The translations under genes and the position numbers were made by a program. From a virus: DNA of 42,266 bases. Location: IMG/VR virus record IMGVR_UViG_3300031566_000118, positions 1 to 42,266 of that record; one strand, written 5' to 3'. The first letter of the stretch is position 1, and every line of letters begins with the position of its first letter. The notes below the pieces were generated by a model. That model had not been told where the DNA came from. It made no database searches and saw only the letters and a list, made by a program, of their open reading frames with translations. Shown one piece after another: positions 32,799 to 39,206 of the stretch.

Positions 32799-33473
32799 TC
32801 AGGAAACTCCCACAGGGGTAATTCTCACAAGATTCTTTTTTAGCTTAGCCTTTGTGAATATCCGTAAATCTGCTACTAATCTTTCTATCTTCTCCACACT
32901 TGGTGGCTCAGGTAAATTACTGTGCTGGCTGTCTGCTCCGATATTGACCCATGCAGGATTGCAAAGACCAATAAGGTTTAACAATTCCTCTTCATCAAAA
33001 TCCATGATTGGTTCGATTGTGACCATCGTTGAGAAGGTCTTTGAAAGTAAACCGAGAAATGTTGCCCGCTGATCTACCGGAGGAGCCATACCCATTTGAG
33101 GATAATTCCTGTTGGTTTCAATGGTAGTACCAAGGATTGAATTAATGGGAATATACTCTCTTAGCTTAAACATTCTCTTGGGGTTCTTGCTCTGGAAAAG
33201 ATATCGAGGAGTAGGAAACTTAGCACAATATTCAAGAGTATTTTTTATCCATTCAACAGGAATTGCGTCTGCCCACATATCACAAGAACTACCCACAAAA
33301 ATGAAGTTTCCTTTCCCCAAGTCTGTCTTAAGTTCTTCCTGGTCAAATCGGAGATCACCCTGTTTGAATCTTCTCATGTAGCAGTAACTACAATCATGGG
33401 GGCATTTGCCCTTGATCGTATTCCAGGTGTGGGTGACAAAAGAATACATATTACCTTTACTTGGGTTAAGCAT
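32799..33473 (-). CDS. DUF5131 / phage Gp37-Gp68-like radical-SAM-type protein
   Basis: 224 residues. CPHDCSYCYM (C-x3-C-x2-C, ~24-33) is a radical-SAM-like iron-sulfur motif near the N-terminus, and FIFVGSSCDMWADAIPVEWI, NPKRMF and SILGTTIETN follow, the pattern of phage Gp37/Gp68 proteins (DUF5131). The family's reaction is not known to me. It stands between the recT operon and int. Confidence 0.75.
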   Translation of the reverse strand: MLNPSKGNMYSFVTHTWNTIKGKCPHDCSYCYMRRFKQGDLRFDQEELKTDLGKGNFIFVGSSCDMWADAIPVEWIKNTLEYCAKFPTPRYLFQSKNPKRMFKLREYIPINSILGTTIETNRNYPQMGMAPPVDQRATFLGLLSKTFSTMVTIEPIMDFDEEELLNLIGLCNPAWVNIGADSQHSNLPEPPSVEKIERLVADLRIFTKAKLKKNLVRITPVGVS

Positions 33474-33476
33474 ATT

Positions 33477-33707
33477 TTACTCTCCCTCCTCCTGGGCTTT
33501 CATAGGATAATTAGCTGCCATTATGGTTAGCGGGCTATCTTGCACTAAATCTGGGTGATATATCGCAGCATAACATGCCTTCAGAGCGTCCGCAGCATCC
33601 TGGGCACTAGCCTCTTTCCCTCGCAATTTGTGTAATGCTTTTGCTGCTATCCTTATTTCATGTTCCCATAGGATTACTACGGTTTGCGTTTTTATTTTTG
33701 CTGGCAT
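33477..33707 (-). CDS. 76-residue helical protein
   Basis: From ATG 33707 preceded by AAAGGAGAGAG, giving MPAKIKTQTVVILWEHEIRI, then AAKALHKLRGKEASAQDAADALKAC. All-alpha with a positively charged helix in the middle, as in small DNA-binding or recombination-accessory proteins. Function unknown. Confidence 0.55.
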   Translation of the reverse strand: MPAKIKTQTVVILWEHEIRIAAKALHKLRGKEASAQDAADALKACYAAIYHPDLVQDSPLTIMAANYPMKAQEEGE

Positions 33708-33759
33708 CTCTCTCCTTTCAATGCCCCGTTTCGCATTCTTGCATGGTGGGGCTGACCAG

Positions 33760-33954
33760 TTATTTAGGAGGAGGAAACCATTCACCACCTTTCGAGTGGA
33801 TTCTTACCTTGCCTGTCTTTGTTACATATACCTCTATGTCGTGTTTATCTGTTTTAATGCCTATTGTCACACAACCCTTTCTTTCATCTGAACAAATCCG
33901 GGTGACCTTGGCATTCCCCCACTCAAAGCCGTAGTGTGTCTCCTTATAGTGCAT
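33760..33954 (-). CDS. 64-residue hypothetical protein
   Basis: ATG 33954 follows GAGGAGGGAG and overlaps the end of recT by 11 nt. MHYKETHYGFEWGNAKVTRI, then CSDERKGCVTIGIKTDKHDIEVYVTKTGKVRIHSKGGEW: a compact beta-rich protein with basic strands that could bind nucleic acid. Function unknown. Confidence 0.55.
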   Translation of the reverse strand: MHYKETHYGFEWGNAKVTRICSDERKGCVTIGIKTDKHDIEVYVTKTGKVRIHSKGGEWFPPPK

Positions 33955-35125
33955 CTCCCTCCTCAATAACCGGAGCCCTGTTCTGATACTCCCACTCGCT
34001 GTACGCCTGGCACTTGGGCTTGTCGTCACAGTTTCCTTCACAGACTCGAATGAATACATACCTCTTCTTTTCGGGACACCAGATCGACGCCCCATTCCCC
34101 TTTACCTCCTTCTCCTCTTCATGGCGCTTATGGATGCCAGCCGCTACCTCTTCGGCAGGGGTAATGGGTTTAACTTCTGGCTTTGGGTCCAAAGGCCAGG
34201 GCTCGGCATACAGCTTATGCCACTTTGCTTTTGCCTCCTGTAGATCTTCAGGTGAAAGCGTCCTGAGTTCCTCAAGGTGGGTATGGATGTAGGTACTGTA
34301 TCCATGGCTTTTGAGGTTAATCCATTCCTCACGGAAAGGATCTTTGGCCTCTGGCTCAGGGTCAGGGCTCTTCGTCGAGCCTGGGGCATCCTGCGAAGCT
34401 TGGGGGGGGTTCTCCGCTTCTCCTTTGACAGAGTAAAGGTCTACCCCTTCTTTCGATTCGGCGCCATTTGCTACCTTTAATGTTCTCTCAGGCGTGACAT
34501 CAATAATCATGTCTTCCAGTTCATCAATAGTCTGTATCCCCATTTTTAGACCGGGCTCATACGCATTGATGAAAAAAGACGCTGATCGATAGCGATACAT
34601 TTGACCGGGCATGTTTCGCCACATATTTGATTCAACTTTTTTGTCCGGCCCCGGTTTGTCATACCAACCCATCCCCTGGATTAAATCAAAATCAATCCAA
34701 TCTCCGTAAAGATTTTCTCCTGTTTCTTTGTCTTTCGCATAAGCTCGACACGCAGCATCTTTTCCTTTTGGGAAATCTCCCTTCATCTCCCATCGAAGCG
34801 GAGGAACAAAAAGTTTTGTTCGTTCATTGAAAAGTGCAATGAGCAACTTCGCCTCAAATCCTGGCCTTCCGTGAACTGTATAGCTTGTTTGCATGAGACC
34901 AAAAACGTCTATGCCAAGGCGCTCGGAAAGATTCAGCATTATCATACAATTTCCTACGCCTGCTCCCCCTCTGAAATGATCAGGAACCATTGTTGAAGCG
35001 GCTAGCATTCCGGCTACTTTTTTGGCAAATTCAAATCTTTCCACATCCAGAAAGATAGATGATTCTCCACGCTTTGCCAAAGCCAACTCATGTCGTTTAA
35101 TTTCTGCCAATCCTGTCTCTTCCAT
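33944..35125 (-). CDS. recT: RecT-family single-strand annealing recombinase
   Basis: 393 residues. The N-terminal 230 have the RecT layout: MLAASTMVPDHFRGGAGVGN, ERLGIDVFGLMQTSYTVHGR, PGFEAKLLIALFNERTK, and MWRNMPGQMYRYRSASFF. The C-terminal 130 are an acidic, Pro-rich tail ending in a CxxxC.. pair of Cys motifs (ICR-type CPEKKRYVFIRVCEGNCDDKPKC), absent from many RecT. It anneals strands at resected ends made by the exonuclease, whose gene is 13 bp upstream. GGAGGAGAAGG precedes the ATG. Confidence 0.85.
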   Translation of the reverse strand: MEETGLAEIKRHELALAKRGESSIFLDVERFEFAKKVAGMLAASTMVPDHFRGGAGVGNCMIMLNLSERLGIDVFGLMQTSYTVHGRPGFEAKLLIALFNERTKLFVPPLRWEMKGDFPKGKDAACRAYAKDKETGENLYGDWIDFDLIQGMGWYDKPGPDKKVESNMWRNMPGQMYRYRSASFFINAYEPGLKMGIQTIDELEDMIIDVTPERTLKVANGAESKEGVDLYSVKGEAENPPQASQDAPGSTKSPDPEPEAKDPFREEWINLKSHGYSTYIHTHLEELRTLSPEDLQEAKAKWHKLYAEPWPLDPKPEVKPITPAEEVAAGIHKRHEEEKEVKGNGASIWCPEKKRYVFIRVCEGNCDDKPKCQAYSEWEYQNRAPVIEEGDAL

Positions 35126-35137
35126 CCTTCTCCTCCG

Positions 35138-35956
35138 TTATTCAATTATAAAATTTTGACGTTTCTTCCATCCCGGCAGATCCAAGTTATTCACCTCTAT
35201 TGGGTAACATGGCCAGGAGTTTTCCTTCATGCAACGCTCATAAATCCCAAGTATTTGATTGCACCTAACAAGGCCGTCTTGAATCAGGTCATTTGTGGCC
35301 TTATATACGATAACCCCGAAAGGCGGCTCCTTCTCCACTGCAACAAAATAGAAGTCCTCATGCTCGACTTGCGTTATTTGTGTGAGTCCATAGAGATACC
35401 AAGCTGCTTGAATGCCGTACCCTAAGTCATAGGCCTTCTTCCCCCACGGTCCCGGTCGTGCGTCAGTCGTAGATTTCAAATCAACAATGACTCGCTGTTC
35501 GGTATTGAGCCAATCCAAGCGGAGTTTACACAAGATATCTTTTACCATCGAATCATACCAATAACCCGAAAGCTCTTTTTTGCCATATTGCAACAACTCC
35601 TTTGCCTGGGGATGTTCAAAAATTGCATTTCGCATACCTTCAATGTTGGCCTTCTCCTGATGTGCAAGGAGATATTGATTTTTCTCTTGAGCCTCGACTG
35701 CCATTTCCTTGCCGAGTTTCATTGCTTTGGTGATTCCAGGAGGCAGGAAAACAAAATTTTGTTTGTAATAATCAGGCTCCAAAGCAGCAGCATGAAAGGC
35801 TGAACCTAAAATCATGGCCGACGTTTCTTGATATTGTTCTTTGGCTTTGTAATGGGCTGGTGAGCGTTCGAGTAGTCGAAGATCAGAACTGCTCAGACCT
35901 GGCCCATCATGATATTTCTGATTCTCTATATTATAAAAACCTGTTTCCATTTGCAT
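35138..35956 (-). CDS. RecE-like 5'-3' exonuclease (PD-(D/E)XK, DUF3799)
   Basis: 272 residues from ATG 35956, preceded by GGAGGG; earlier in-frame starts overlap the neighbouring microprotein. Motifs of the DUF3799/lambda-Exo type: LSSSDLRLLERSP near the N-terminus, LGSAFHAAAL (~55), KLRLDWLN and VIVDLKSTTDARP (the D and the DxK of the nuclease core), and GYGIQAAWYLYGL (Q of QxxxY). It resects double-stranded ends for RecT. Confidence 0.85.
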   Translation of the reverse strand: MQMETGFYNIENQKYHDGPGLSSSDLRLLERSPAHYKAKEQYQETSAMILGSAFHAAALEPDYYKQNFVFLPPGITKAMKLGKEMAVEAQEKNQYLLAHQEKANIEGMRNAIFEHPQAKELLQYGKKELSGYWYDSMVKDILCKLRLDWLNTEQRVIVDLKSTTDARPGPWGKKAYDLGYGIQAAWYLYGLTQITQVEHEDFYFVAVEKEPPFGVIVYKATNDLIQDGLVRCNQILGIYERCMKENSWPCYPIEVNNLDLPGWKKRQNFIIE

Positions 35957-35958
35957 AT

Positions 35959-36069
35959 TTACCCTCCTATCACTGCGAAATAATGCCAGGCATACCCACA
36001 CATTACCCCTGTCGCAAACAGGCACAGGGCACACATTAACAAGATCGCTATGGTTGTTTCGATAGACAT
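35959..36069 (-). CDS. 36-residue membrane protein
   Basis: AGGAGGCCCTGG precedes ATG 36069. MSIETTIAILLMCALCLFAT then GVMCGYAWHYFAVIGG is one hydrophobic helix with Cys residues. The frame starts inside the previous gene and ends three bases before the exonuclease start, so it is coupled to both. Function unknown. Confidence 0.5.
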   Translation of the reverse strand: MSIETTIAILLMCALCLFATGVMCGYAWHYFAVIGG

Positions 36070-36272
36070 TCCAGGGCCTCCTTTGCTATGTTTGCGATGT
36101 TAAAACAGATAGCTCGCTGATCTATCCAGGGAAGGGTATCTGATTGCTCAGGACTAGCCCAAGCGTATATCACCGTGAGCGCACTTTCCATCTCCTGATA
36201 TCGGTACTCCCGGCAGTCACAACCGTAATAATGGGTCACGCACTTCTCGGCTCGCTTCTTTGATATAGTCAT
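36048..36272 (-). CDS. 74-residue Cys-containing protein
   Basis: ATG 36272 overlaps the TGA of the zinc-ribbon gene upstream (ATGA). MTISKKRAEKCVTHYYGCDC is followed by a helical part (ALTVIYAWASPEQS) and a C-terminal helix. One CxxC-like pair (GCDC). The coupling supports a real gene; its function is unknown. Confidence 0.5.
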   Translation of the reverse strand: MTISKKRAEKCVTHYYGCDCREYRYQEMESALTVIYAWASPEQSDTLPWIDQRAICFNIANIAKEALECLSKQP

Positions 36273-36406
36273 TTGCGAACTGGCTCTACATAACAATAAC
36301 ATTCCCAACAAAAAGGTTCTCCATTAAACCCAGCAGCATAAAGTCTTCCATTACAATGGGGGCACCTGAAAGACTCAGGCCATAATAATTTATTATCCGT
36401 ATTCAT
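36269..36406 (-). CDS. 45-residue zinc ribbon
   Basis: Residues CPHC at 15-18 and CWEC at 33-36 (plus C38) form a rubredoxin-like or zinc-ribbon pair around a short beta loop. Starts ATG 36406 after GAGGT, and its TGA overlaps the next ATG. Probably binds nucleic acid or another protein. Confidence 0.55.
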   Translation of the reverse strand: MNTDNKLLWPESFRCPHCNGRLYAAGFNGEPFCWECYCYVEPVRK

Positions 36407-36421
36407 TTATGTACCTCTACT

Positions 36422-36661
36422 CTAACCGCATTTAGGGCAGGGCTTCCCTTCTCGGAACCATCCCCTACCTTCATGTCCACAAGGTTCTTTAGTTGTAGGT
36501 TCGATATCAGGTTTCGCAGGGGTAGGCTTAACCATAAGTTTAGTACGGCAAAACCCACACCAACAAAACCCTATAAATCCTTCACTCGTAGGTTTATCAA
36601 ATTGGTATCTCTCCAGAAAAATATGTCCACAACTGCATTGACTAGGATAAAAAATCTTCAC
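36422..36661 (-). CDS. 79-residue double zinc ribbon, GTG start
   Basis: Two four-Cys sets: CSCGH / CWCGFCR and CGHEGRG / CPKCG at the C-terminus. GTG 36661 overlaps the previous TGA by GTGA, with AGGAGG seven bases upstream, so it is coupled. The Cys pattern fits two small zinc domains. Function unknown. Confidence 0.55.
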   Translation of the reverse strand: MKIFYPSQCSCGHIFLERYQFDKPTSEGFIGFCWCGFCRTKLMVKPTPAKPDIEPTTKEPCGHEGRGWFREGKPCPKCG

Positions 36662-36828
36662 CTACACCTCCTACACACAAACACCCCCGGCCATATATAG
36701 GCCCGATTAGTTACCGGTTTATTACACTCGATGCACACAGAAACAATCGGCAAGGGTTTAGGAACTGGTGGCATGGCGATTGCGGATGGGGCCAGGAGCA
36801 GCAGGCTAAAAATTAACGCCCTGATCAT
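36658..36828 (-). CDS. secreted or membrane-anchored zinc-ribbon microprotein
   Basis: 56 residues. MIRALIFSLLLLAPSAIAMP is a Sec signal peptide or anchor; after it come CIEC (32-35) and CRRC (52-55), a four-Cys zinc ribbon. ATG 36828 overlaps the previous stop by ATGA and its stop overlaps the next start by GTGA. A signal-bearing zinc ribbon is unusual; the mature part would be in the periplasm. Confidence 0.6.
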   Translation of the reverse strand: MIRALIFSLLLLAPSAIAMPPVPKPLPIVSVCIECNKPVTNRAYIWPGVFVCRRCR

Positions 36829-37091
36829 TTCCAACAATGCTTCCCACCATGCCAGTTCTGTAGCTTGCGTTTAAGAGCGGAAACTTCTTCAGAATCCAGG
36901 TAATACACTGGATCACTGGCAATTTTTGTATAGAATTTATTAAGTTCTTTATTGAATTGCCGTGTTACCAATTCAGCAGTTTCTTGGCTATCACATTCAT
37001 GGCTAAACGCATAAAAAGGTTTACAGGTTTTTAATCCACTATCCATTTGTAGCCAAACAACATCATTTACACGCTCAAAAGAGGGGTTCAT
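36825..37091 (-). CDS. 88-residue hypothetical protein
   Basis: AGGAGGTGAA gives one of the best ribosome binding sites here. A first half of strands (VVWLQMDSGLKTCKPFYAFSH) is followed by a helix (QETAELVTRQFNKELNKFYTK) and an acidic turn. Soluble. Function unknown. Confidence 0.6.
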   Translation of the reverse strand: MNPSFERVNDVVWLQMDSGLKTCKPFYAFSHECDSQETAELVTRQFNKELNKFYTKIASDPVYYLDSEEVSALKRKLQNWHGGKHCWK

Positions 37092-37116
37092 TTTTCACCT
37101 CCTAAAAATTAGAATC

Positions 37117-37218
37117 CTAATCATCGTCATCATCATCACCCCATAGCGGCTTGGCGAAGTACCGGACTATCCAAATCACCGCAGCAGCAATTACGATTAC
37201 GAATATGATTTCTAACAT
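37117..37218 (-). CDS. 33-residue membrane protein with a six-Asp tail
   Basis: ATG 37218 lies in GGGAATG of the preceding gene. MLEIIFVIVIAAAVIWIVRY is one TM helix; FAKPLWG then six Asp. The start overlaps the stop of the gene at 37212-37349 by 7 nt. Such acidic-tail TM peptides may act as toxins, holin-like peptides or regulators; function unknown. Confidence 0.45.
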   Translation of the reverse strand: MLEIIFVIVIAAAVIWIVRYFAKPLWGDDDDDD

Positions 37219-37349
37219 TCCCTTTCCCTCTCAACGATAGGGTACTTGGCGGAAATCCTCTTCAGAATGCGTCCGGTTATCAAACCCGCAAAGATGCTTA
37301 CAATGAACCAACCCAATATCCAGACTATCCATAATTTCAACGGTGCCAT
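37212..37349 (-). CDS. 45-residue membrane protein
   Basis: AAGGAGA precedes ATG 37349. MAPLKLWIVWILGWFIVSIF then AGLITGRILKRISAK: one TM with a basic end (positive-inside) and a soluble tail that overlaps the next gene. It forms a pair with the acidic-tail microprotein. Confidence 0.5.
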   Translation of the reverse strand: MAPLKLWIVWILGWFIVSIFAGLITGRILKRISAKYPIVEREREC

Positions 37350-37438
37350 TTCAATCTCCTTCTAGCCGGAGGCCCTACCCCAAGACCCCCGGCATATACT
37401 AGGGTTAGGCTGTTAGTTGACATGCCAACAGGTAAGAG

Positions 37439-37506
37439 TTAGGGGGGAAAGCTCCATTTGTTCTTGGGATTTAAGGAGCGGCCCCACACCTTGTTGACCC
37501 CCCTAA
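37439..37506. repeat. nested inverted repeat in a gene-poor stretch
   Basis: TTAGGGGGG (37439-37447) pairs with CCCCCCTAA (37498-37506), and inside it GCTCC (37451-37455) with GGAGC (37485-37489). The segment 37350-37508 has no protein gene. The structure could be a processing hairpin, an attenuator or an untranslated RNA; it works in either strand. Confidence 0.5.
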
Positions 37507-37508
37507 TT

Positions 37509-37724
37509 TTAGACTTGCCCTTGAACCTTGTCTTTTATTCGTAGCATGTTACTGTGTATCAAGGCCGTTCCTATAGCTACCTTGACAGTGACCAACATCG
37601 GGTGTTGCCCAAGCACCTGTTTCCAGGTCGCACACACGGTTTTTCTTTCCTTTAACAAGGGCAAGATAACCTCTACTGGCAACCAGGGATTCCCGATTCT
37701 CCACCCTGTAATTCGTACCTCCAA
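37509..37724 (-). CDS. 71-residue protein, TTG (or ATT) start
   Basis: The frame TGWRIGNPWLPVEVILPLLK, then TVCATWKQVLGQHPML and ALIHSNMLRIKDKVQGQV has the feel of a real small phage protein (Trp-containing N-terminal strand, helix, 'HSNMLRI' end). TTG 37724 is the earliest start after a TAG; alternatively ATT 37712, which has GGAGGT five bases upstream. A competing frame of 51 codons in the same stretch is less convincing. Confidence 0.5.
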   Translation of the reverse strand: MEVRITGWRIGNPWLPVEVILPLLKERKTVCATWKQVLGQHPMLVTVKVAIGTALIHSNMLRIKDKVQGQV

Positions 37725-37788
37725 AAAGGACGCGTGCTAAATACGAACTAGCAATTTATTAATCGTTCTACGCACTGCCAGCGATTTT

Positions 37789-37980
37789 GTGCCGGTAGCC
37801 AGGATTTGAACCTGGACGTGGTTGTTGGGTCATCTCTTCTTAGTTTCCCAAGCCCCTGTCAACAAGATGCTATATTTGACACGAGATATAGTATAGCTTG
37901 CTCGTAGTTTAATGTGAATTACAACTGTCCACTTCTATTCACTTTGAATGCGTCTACCAAATCTTTCCGCCACTACCGGC
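37789..37980 (-). ncRNA. tRNA-like/tmRNA-like structured RNA with an inserted pseudoknot domain
   Basis: 5' end GCCGGTAG (37980-37973) pairs exactly with CTACCGGC (37798-37791), an 8-bp acceptor-like stem; GGCGG then TTGGTAGACGC (37960-37950) is D-arm-like, as in tRNA-Leu; CCAGG-TTCAAAT-CCTGG (37815-37799) is a T-arm directly beside the acceptor. The trinucleotide after the C-discriminator is ACA, not CCA. Between D- and T-arm lie ~130 nt: a closing helix GTTGT (37925-37921)/ACAAC (37825-37821), extended by GTGG/CCAC, and an H-type pseudoknot: ACGAG (+ strand CTCGT 37901-37905) with CTCGT (+ ACGAG 37881-37885), and GCTATA (+ TATAGC 37892-37897) with TATAGC (+ GCTATA 37869-37874). The length, 192 nt, and absent variable arm rule out a plain tRNA. 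No convincing tag reading frame was found, so a tmRNA is possible but unproven. Confidence 0.65.
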
Positions 37981-37983
37981 TTG

Positions 37984-38076
37984 TCAAAGAACATTGCGGG
38001 GAGTGTCTCAACTTCCTCCCTCTTTATCAGGGCTGTCAGCCGTTACTCACTCAGCTCCCCGCATATCAAAGAACAT
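37984..38076. repeat. structured element: 8-bp inverted repeat within an 11-bp direct repeat
   Basis: TCAAAGAACAT at 37984-37994 recurs at 38066-38076. Immediately inside each copy lie the two halves of a perfect inverted repeat, GCGGGGAG (37996-38003) and CTCCCCGC (38055-38062). The sequence between has no protein gene. It lies just upstream of the tRNA-like RNA, in transcription order, so both may be parts of one RNA module, or this may be a small insertion. Confidence 0.65.
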
Positions 38077-38147
38077 TTTTACTAAGTGCCCGTCTGCTGC
38101 CCTCTGACGGCCTCTTGAGGTCCGTACTAGCGAGGGTCTTGTGCTTC

Positions 38148-38336
38148 TTAGGCTGTACCGCTCTGAGTGACGTTGCGCTCAGAACAGTTGGAATCCATCT
38201 TCTCCACCAGTTCCTTGTAAAACCTAGCCAAAGAATCCCAGCAAGGTGGTAGTGTTCTCATAAATTCAACGAGCCATTTCAATTGCTCGGCTTCTTCTTG
38301 GGTCTCAATGAATATGTAGGATGATCGAAATGTCAT
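38148..38336 (-). CDS. 62-residue protein
   Basis: ATG 38336 follows AAGGAGCCAGCC. MTFRSSYIFIETQEEAEQL, then KWLVEFMRTLPPCWDSLARF: a beta strand and two helices. It shares its translation-start block with the lipoprotein gene at 39087. Function unknown. Confidence 0.55.
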   Translation of the reverse strand: MTFRSSYIFIETQEEAEQLKWLVEFMRTLPPCWDSLARFYKELVEKMDSNCSERNVTQSGTA

Positions 38337-38349
38337 GGCTGGCTCCTTT

Positions 38350-38517
38350 TTAATCGCTCTCCTGTGGTTCATACTGAAAGCATCCCTCCTCATTGTGACA
38401 TCCCACGCAGGGTTGCTCTATGCCAGCCCAAAGAATTTGCTGAAGCAGATCGGGCGTGAGCATGCAACCCACTCGGATTTTGCCTTGGGCTTGTAATATG
38501 GCTCTCGGGGTGTTCAT
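38350..38517 (-). CDS. 55-residue CxxC protein
   Basis: ATG 38517 follows AAGGAGCCTCAC. Product MNTPRAILQAQGKIRVGC, a helical middle, then CVGC and GC near the end, a possible zinc site. Function unknown. Confidence 0.55.
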   Translation of the reverse strand: MNTPRAILQAQGKIRVGCMLTPDLLQQILWAGIEQPCVGCHNEEGCFQYEPQESD

Positions 38518-38533
38518 GTGAGGCTCCTTGGTT

Positions 38534-38704
38534 TCAATCTGGAATATAATCAGTTACCGGAACCGAATAAACGCCCTCAGTCAACTGGGCACGGCCAGGC
38601 TCAATAATCGCGGTCACATGAGGGTGACAGTTTTTATTCAGCCATTCGATCAAGGGTCGTGCGGCTGTTTCAAAATATTTCTGCTGCTCGTCGGTTAAAA
38701 TCAT
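38534..38704 (-). CDS. 56-residue protein
   Basis: ATG 38704 follows AAGGAG and overlaps the stop of a 13-codon leader (ATGA). MILTDEQQKYFETAARPLIE, then a beta strand HPHVTAIIEPGRAQLTEGVY. The 'ARPLIEWLNKNCHPH' segment resembles small phage proteins of early operons, without known function. Confidence 0.55.
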   Translation of the reverse strand: MILTDEQQKYFETAARPLIEWLNKNCHPHVTAIIEPGRAQLTEGVYSVPVTDYIPD

Positions 38705-38742
38705 GATGTTCTCCTTTTCATGGATTTTAGGTTTGTGGTCAT
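38701..38742 (-). CDS. 13-codon leader peptide coupled to the next gene
   Basis: ATG 38742 after AAGGAGCCGCT reads MTTNLKSMKRRTS and stops as TGA overlapping the ATG of the 38704 gene. It fits a translational-coupling leader. Confidence 0.35.
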   Translation of the reverse strand: MTTNLKSMKRRTS

Positions 38743-38751
38743 AGCGGCTCC

Positions 38752-39087
38752 TTATTGCCTATCGTTGTGAATAGCTAACCCTGCATTAATCGCAGTCTTA
38801 ACCCCCAGAAGTGGCTTTCTGAGCCACGGAATATAATGGGAAATGATAACAGCCAAAGTCTGTGAACCAACCATACAGCCGGCGAGGTGAGCTCTTGAGT
38901 GATGCTTGCCCAAAATAAGATTCCGTGCAGATCCCCCTCTATCCATGATGCGCTCGGACGTATAATAATCAGCGGCCGCCGCCAGCGTTGAAGCCACAAG
39001 CAATGTCTTCTCTGTTGTCGTCCACGGCCTGGGGCTGTGCGCGCAGGCGGTTAAAGTGAGAATTAAGATGAAAAGGGTTAGTTTCAT
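38752..39087 (-). CDS. lipoprotein, first gene of the leftward operon
   Basis: 111 residues from ATG 39087, preceded by AAGGAGCCAGCC. MKLTLFILILTLTAC carries the lipobox LTAC (Cys 15). The rest includes DYYTSERIMDRGGSARNLIL, GKHHSRAHLAG and a hydrophobic helix QTLAVIISHYI. Outer- or inner-membrane attachment with a possible exclusion or conversion role is a guess. Transcribed directly from the strong promoter at 39118-39147. Confidence 0.6.
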   Translation of the reverse strand: MKLTLFILILTLTACAHSPRPWTTTEKTLLVASTLAAAADYYTSERIMDRGGSARNLILGKHHSRAHLAGCMVGSQTLAVIISHYIPWLRKPLLGVKTAINAGLAIHNDRQ

Positions 39088-39117
39088 GGCTGGCTCCTTG
39101 ATTTGGGTTTGGGGTAT

Positions 39118-39147
39118 ATTATAAATTCCTTCGTTGGAAAATGTCAA
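39118..39147 (-). promoter_or_regulatory. leftward early promoter
   Basis: On the - strand TTGACA (39147-39142), an 18-bp spacer and TATAAT (39123-39118): full matches to both sigma-70 boxes. It faces the leftward early operon. The + strand promoter at 39172 is 25 bases away in the opposite direction. Confidence 0.85.
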
Positions 39148-39171
39148 GGAAAATCTTTGGAAAAAAATATC

Positions 39172-39200
39172 TTGACTTTATTTCTTTCTGGGATTATCAT
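39172..39200 (+). promoter_or_regulatory. rightward promoter, leaderless message
   Basis: TTGACT (39172-39177), a 17-bp spacer and TATCAT (39195-39200). Transcription would start near 39207, the A of the ATG, giving a leaderless mRNA like those of phage repressors made for maintenance. Confidence 0.7.
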
Positions 39201-39206
39201 TTTGCC

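Noticed and set aside
37528-37740. 70-codon + frame opposite the 37509-37724 gene
   Set aside because: Has no ribosome binding site and the - strand frame has a more protein-like sequence.
37789-37980. Ordinary tRNA-Leu gene, or tRNA-Leu with an anticodon-loop intron
   Set aside because: No variable-arm hairpin precedes the T-arm and no U33 or anticodon stem can be placed at the D-arm side. A simple intron model does not restore a tRNA.
37914-38252. 112-codon frame on the + strand
   Set aside because: It runs antisense to the tRNA-like RNA and part of a real - strand gene, without a ribosome binding site or motif.
39141-39206. Upstream ATG extension of the regulator gene
   Set aside because: It would place codons across the -35 and -10 boxes of its own promoter.
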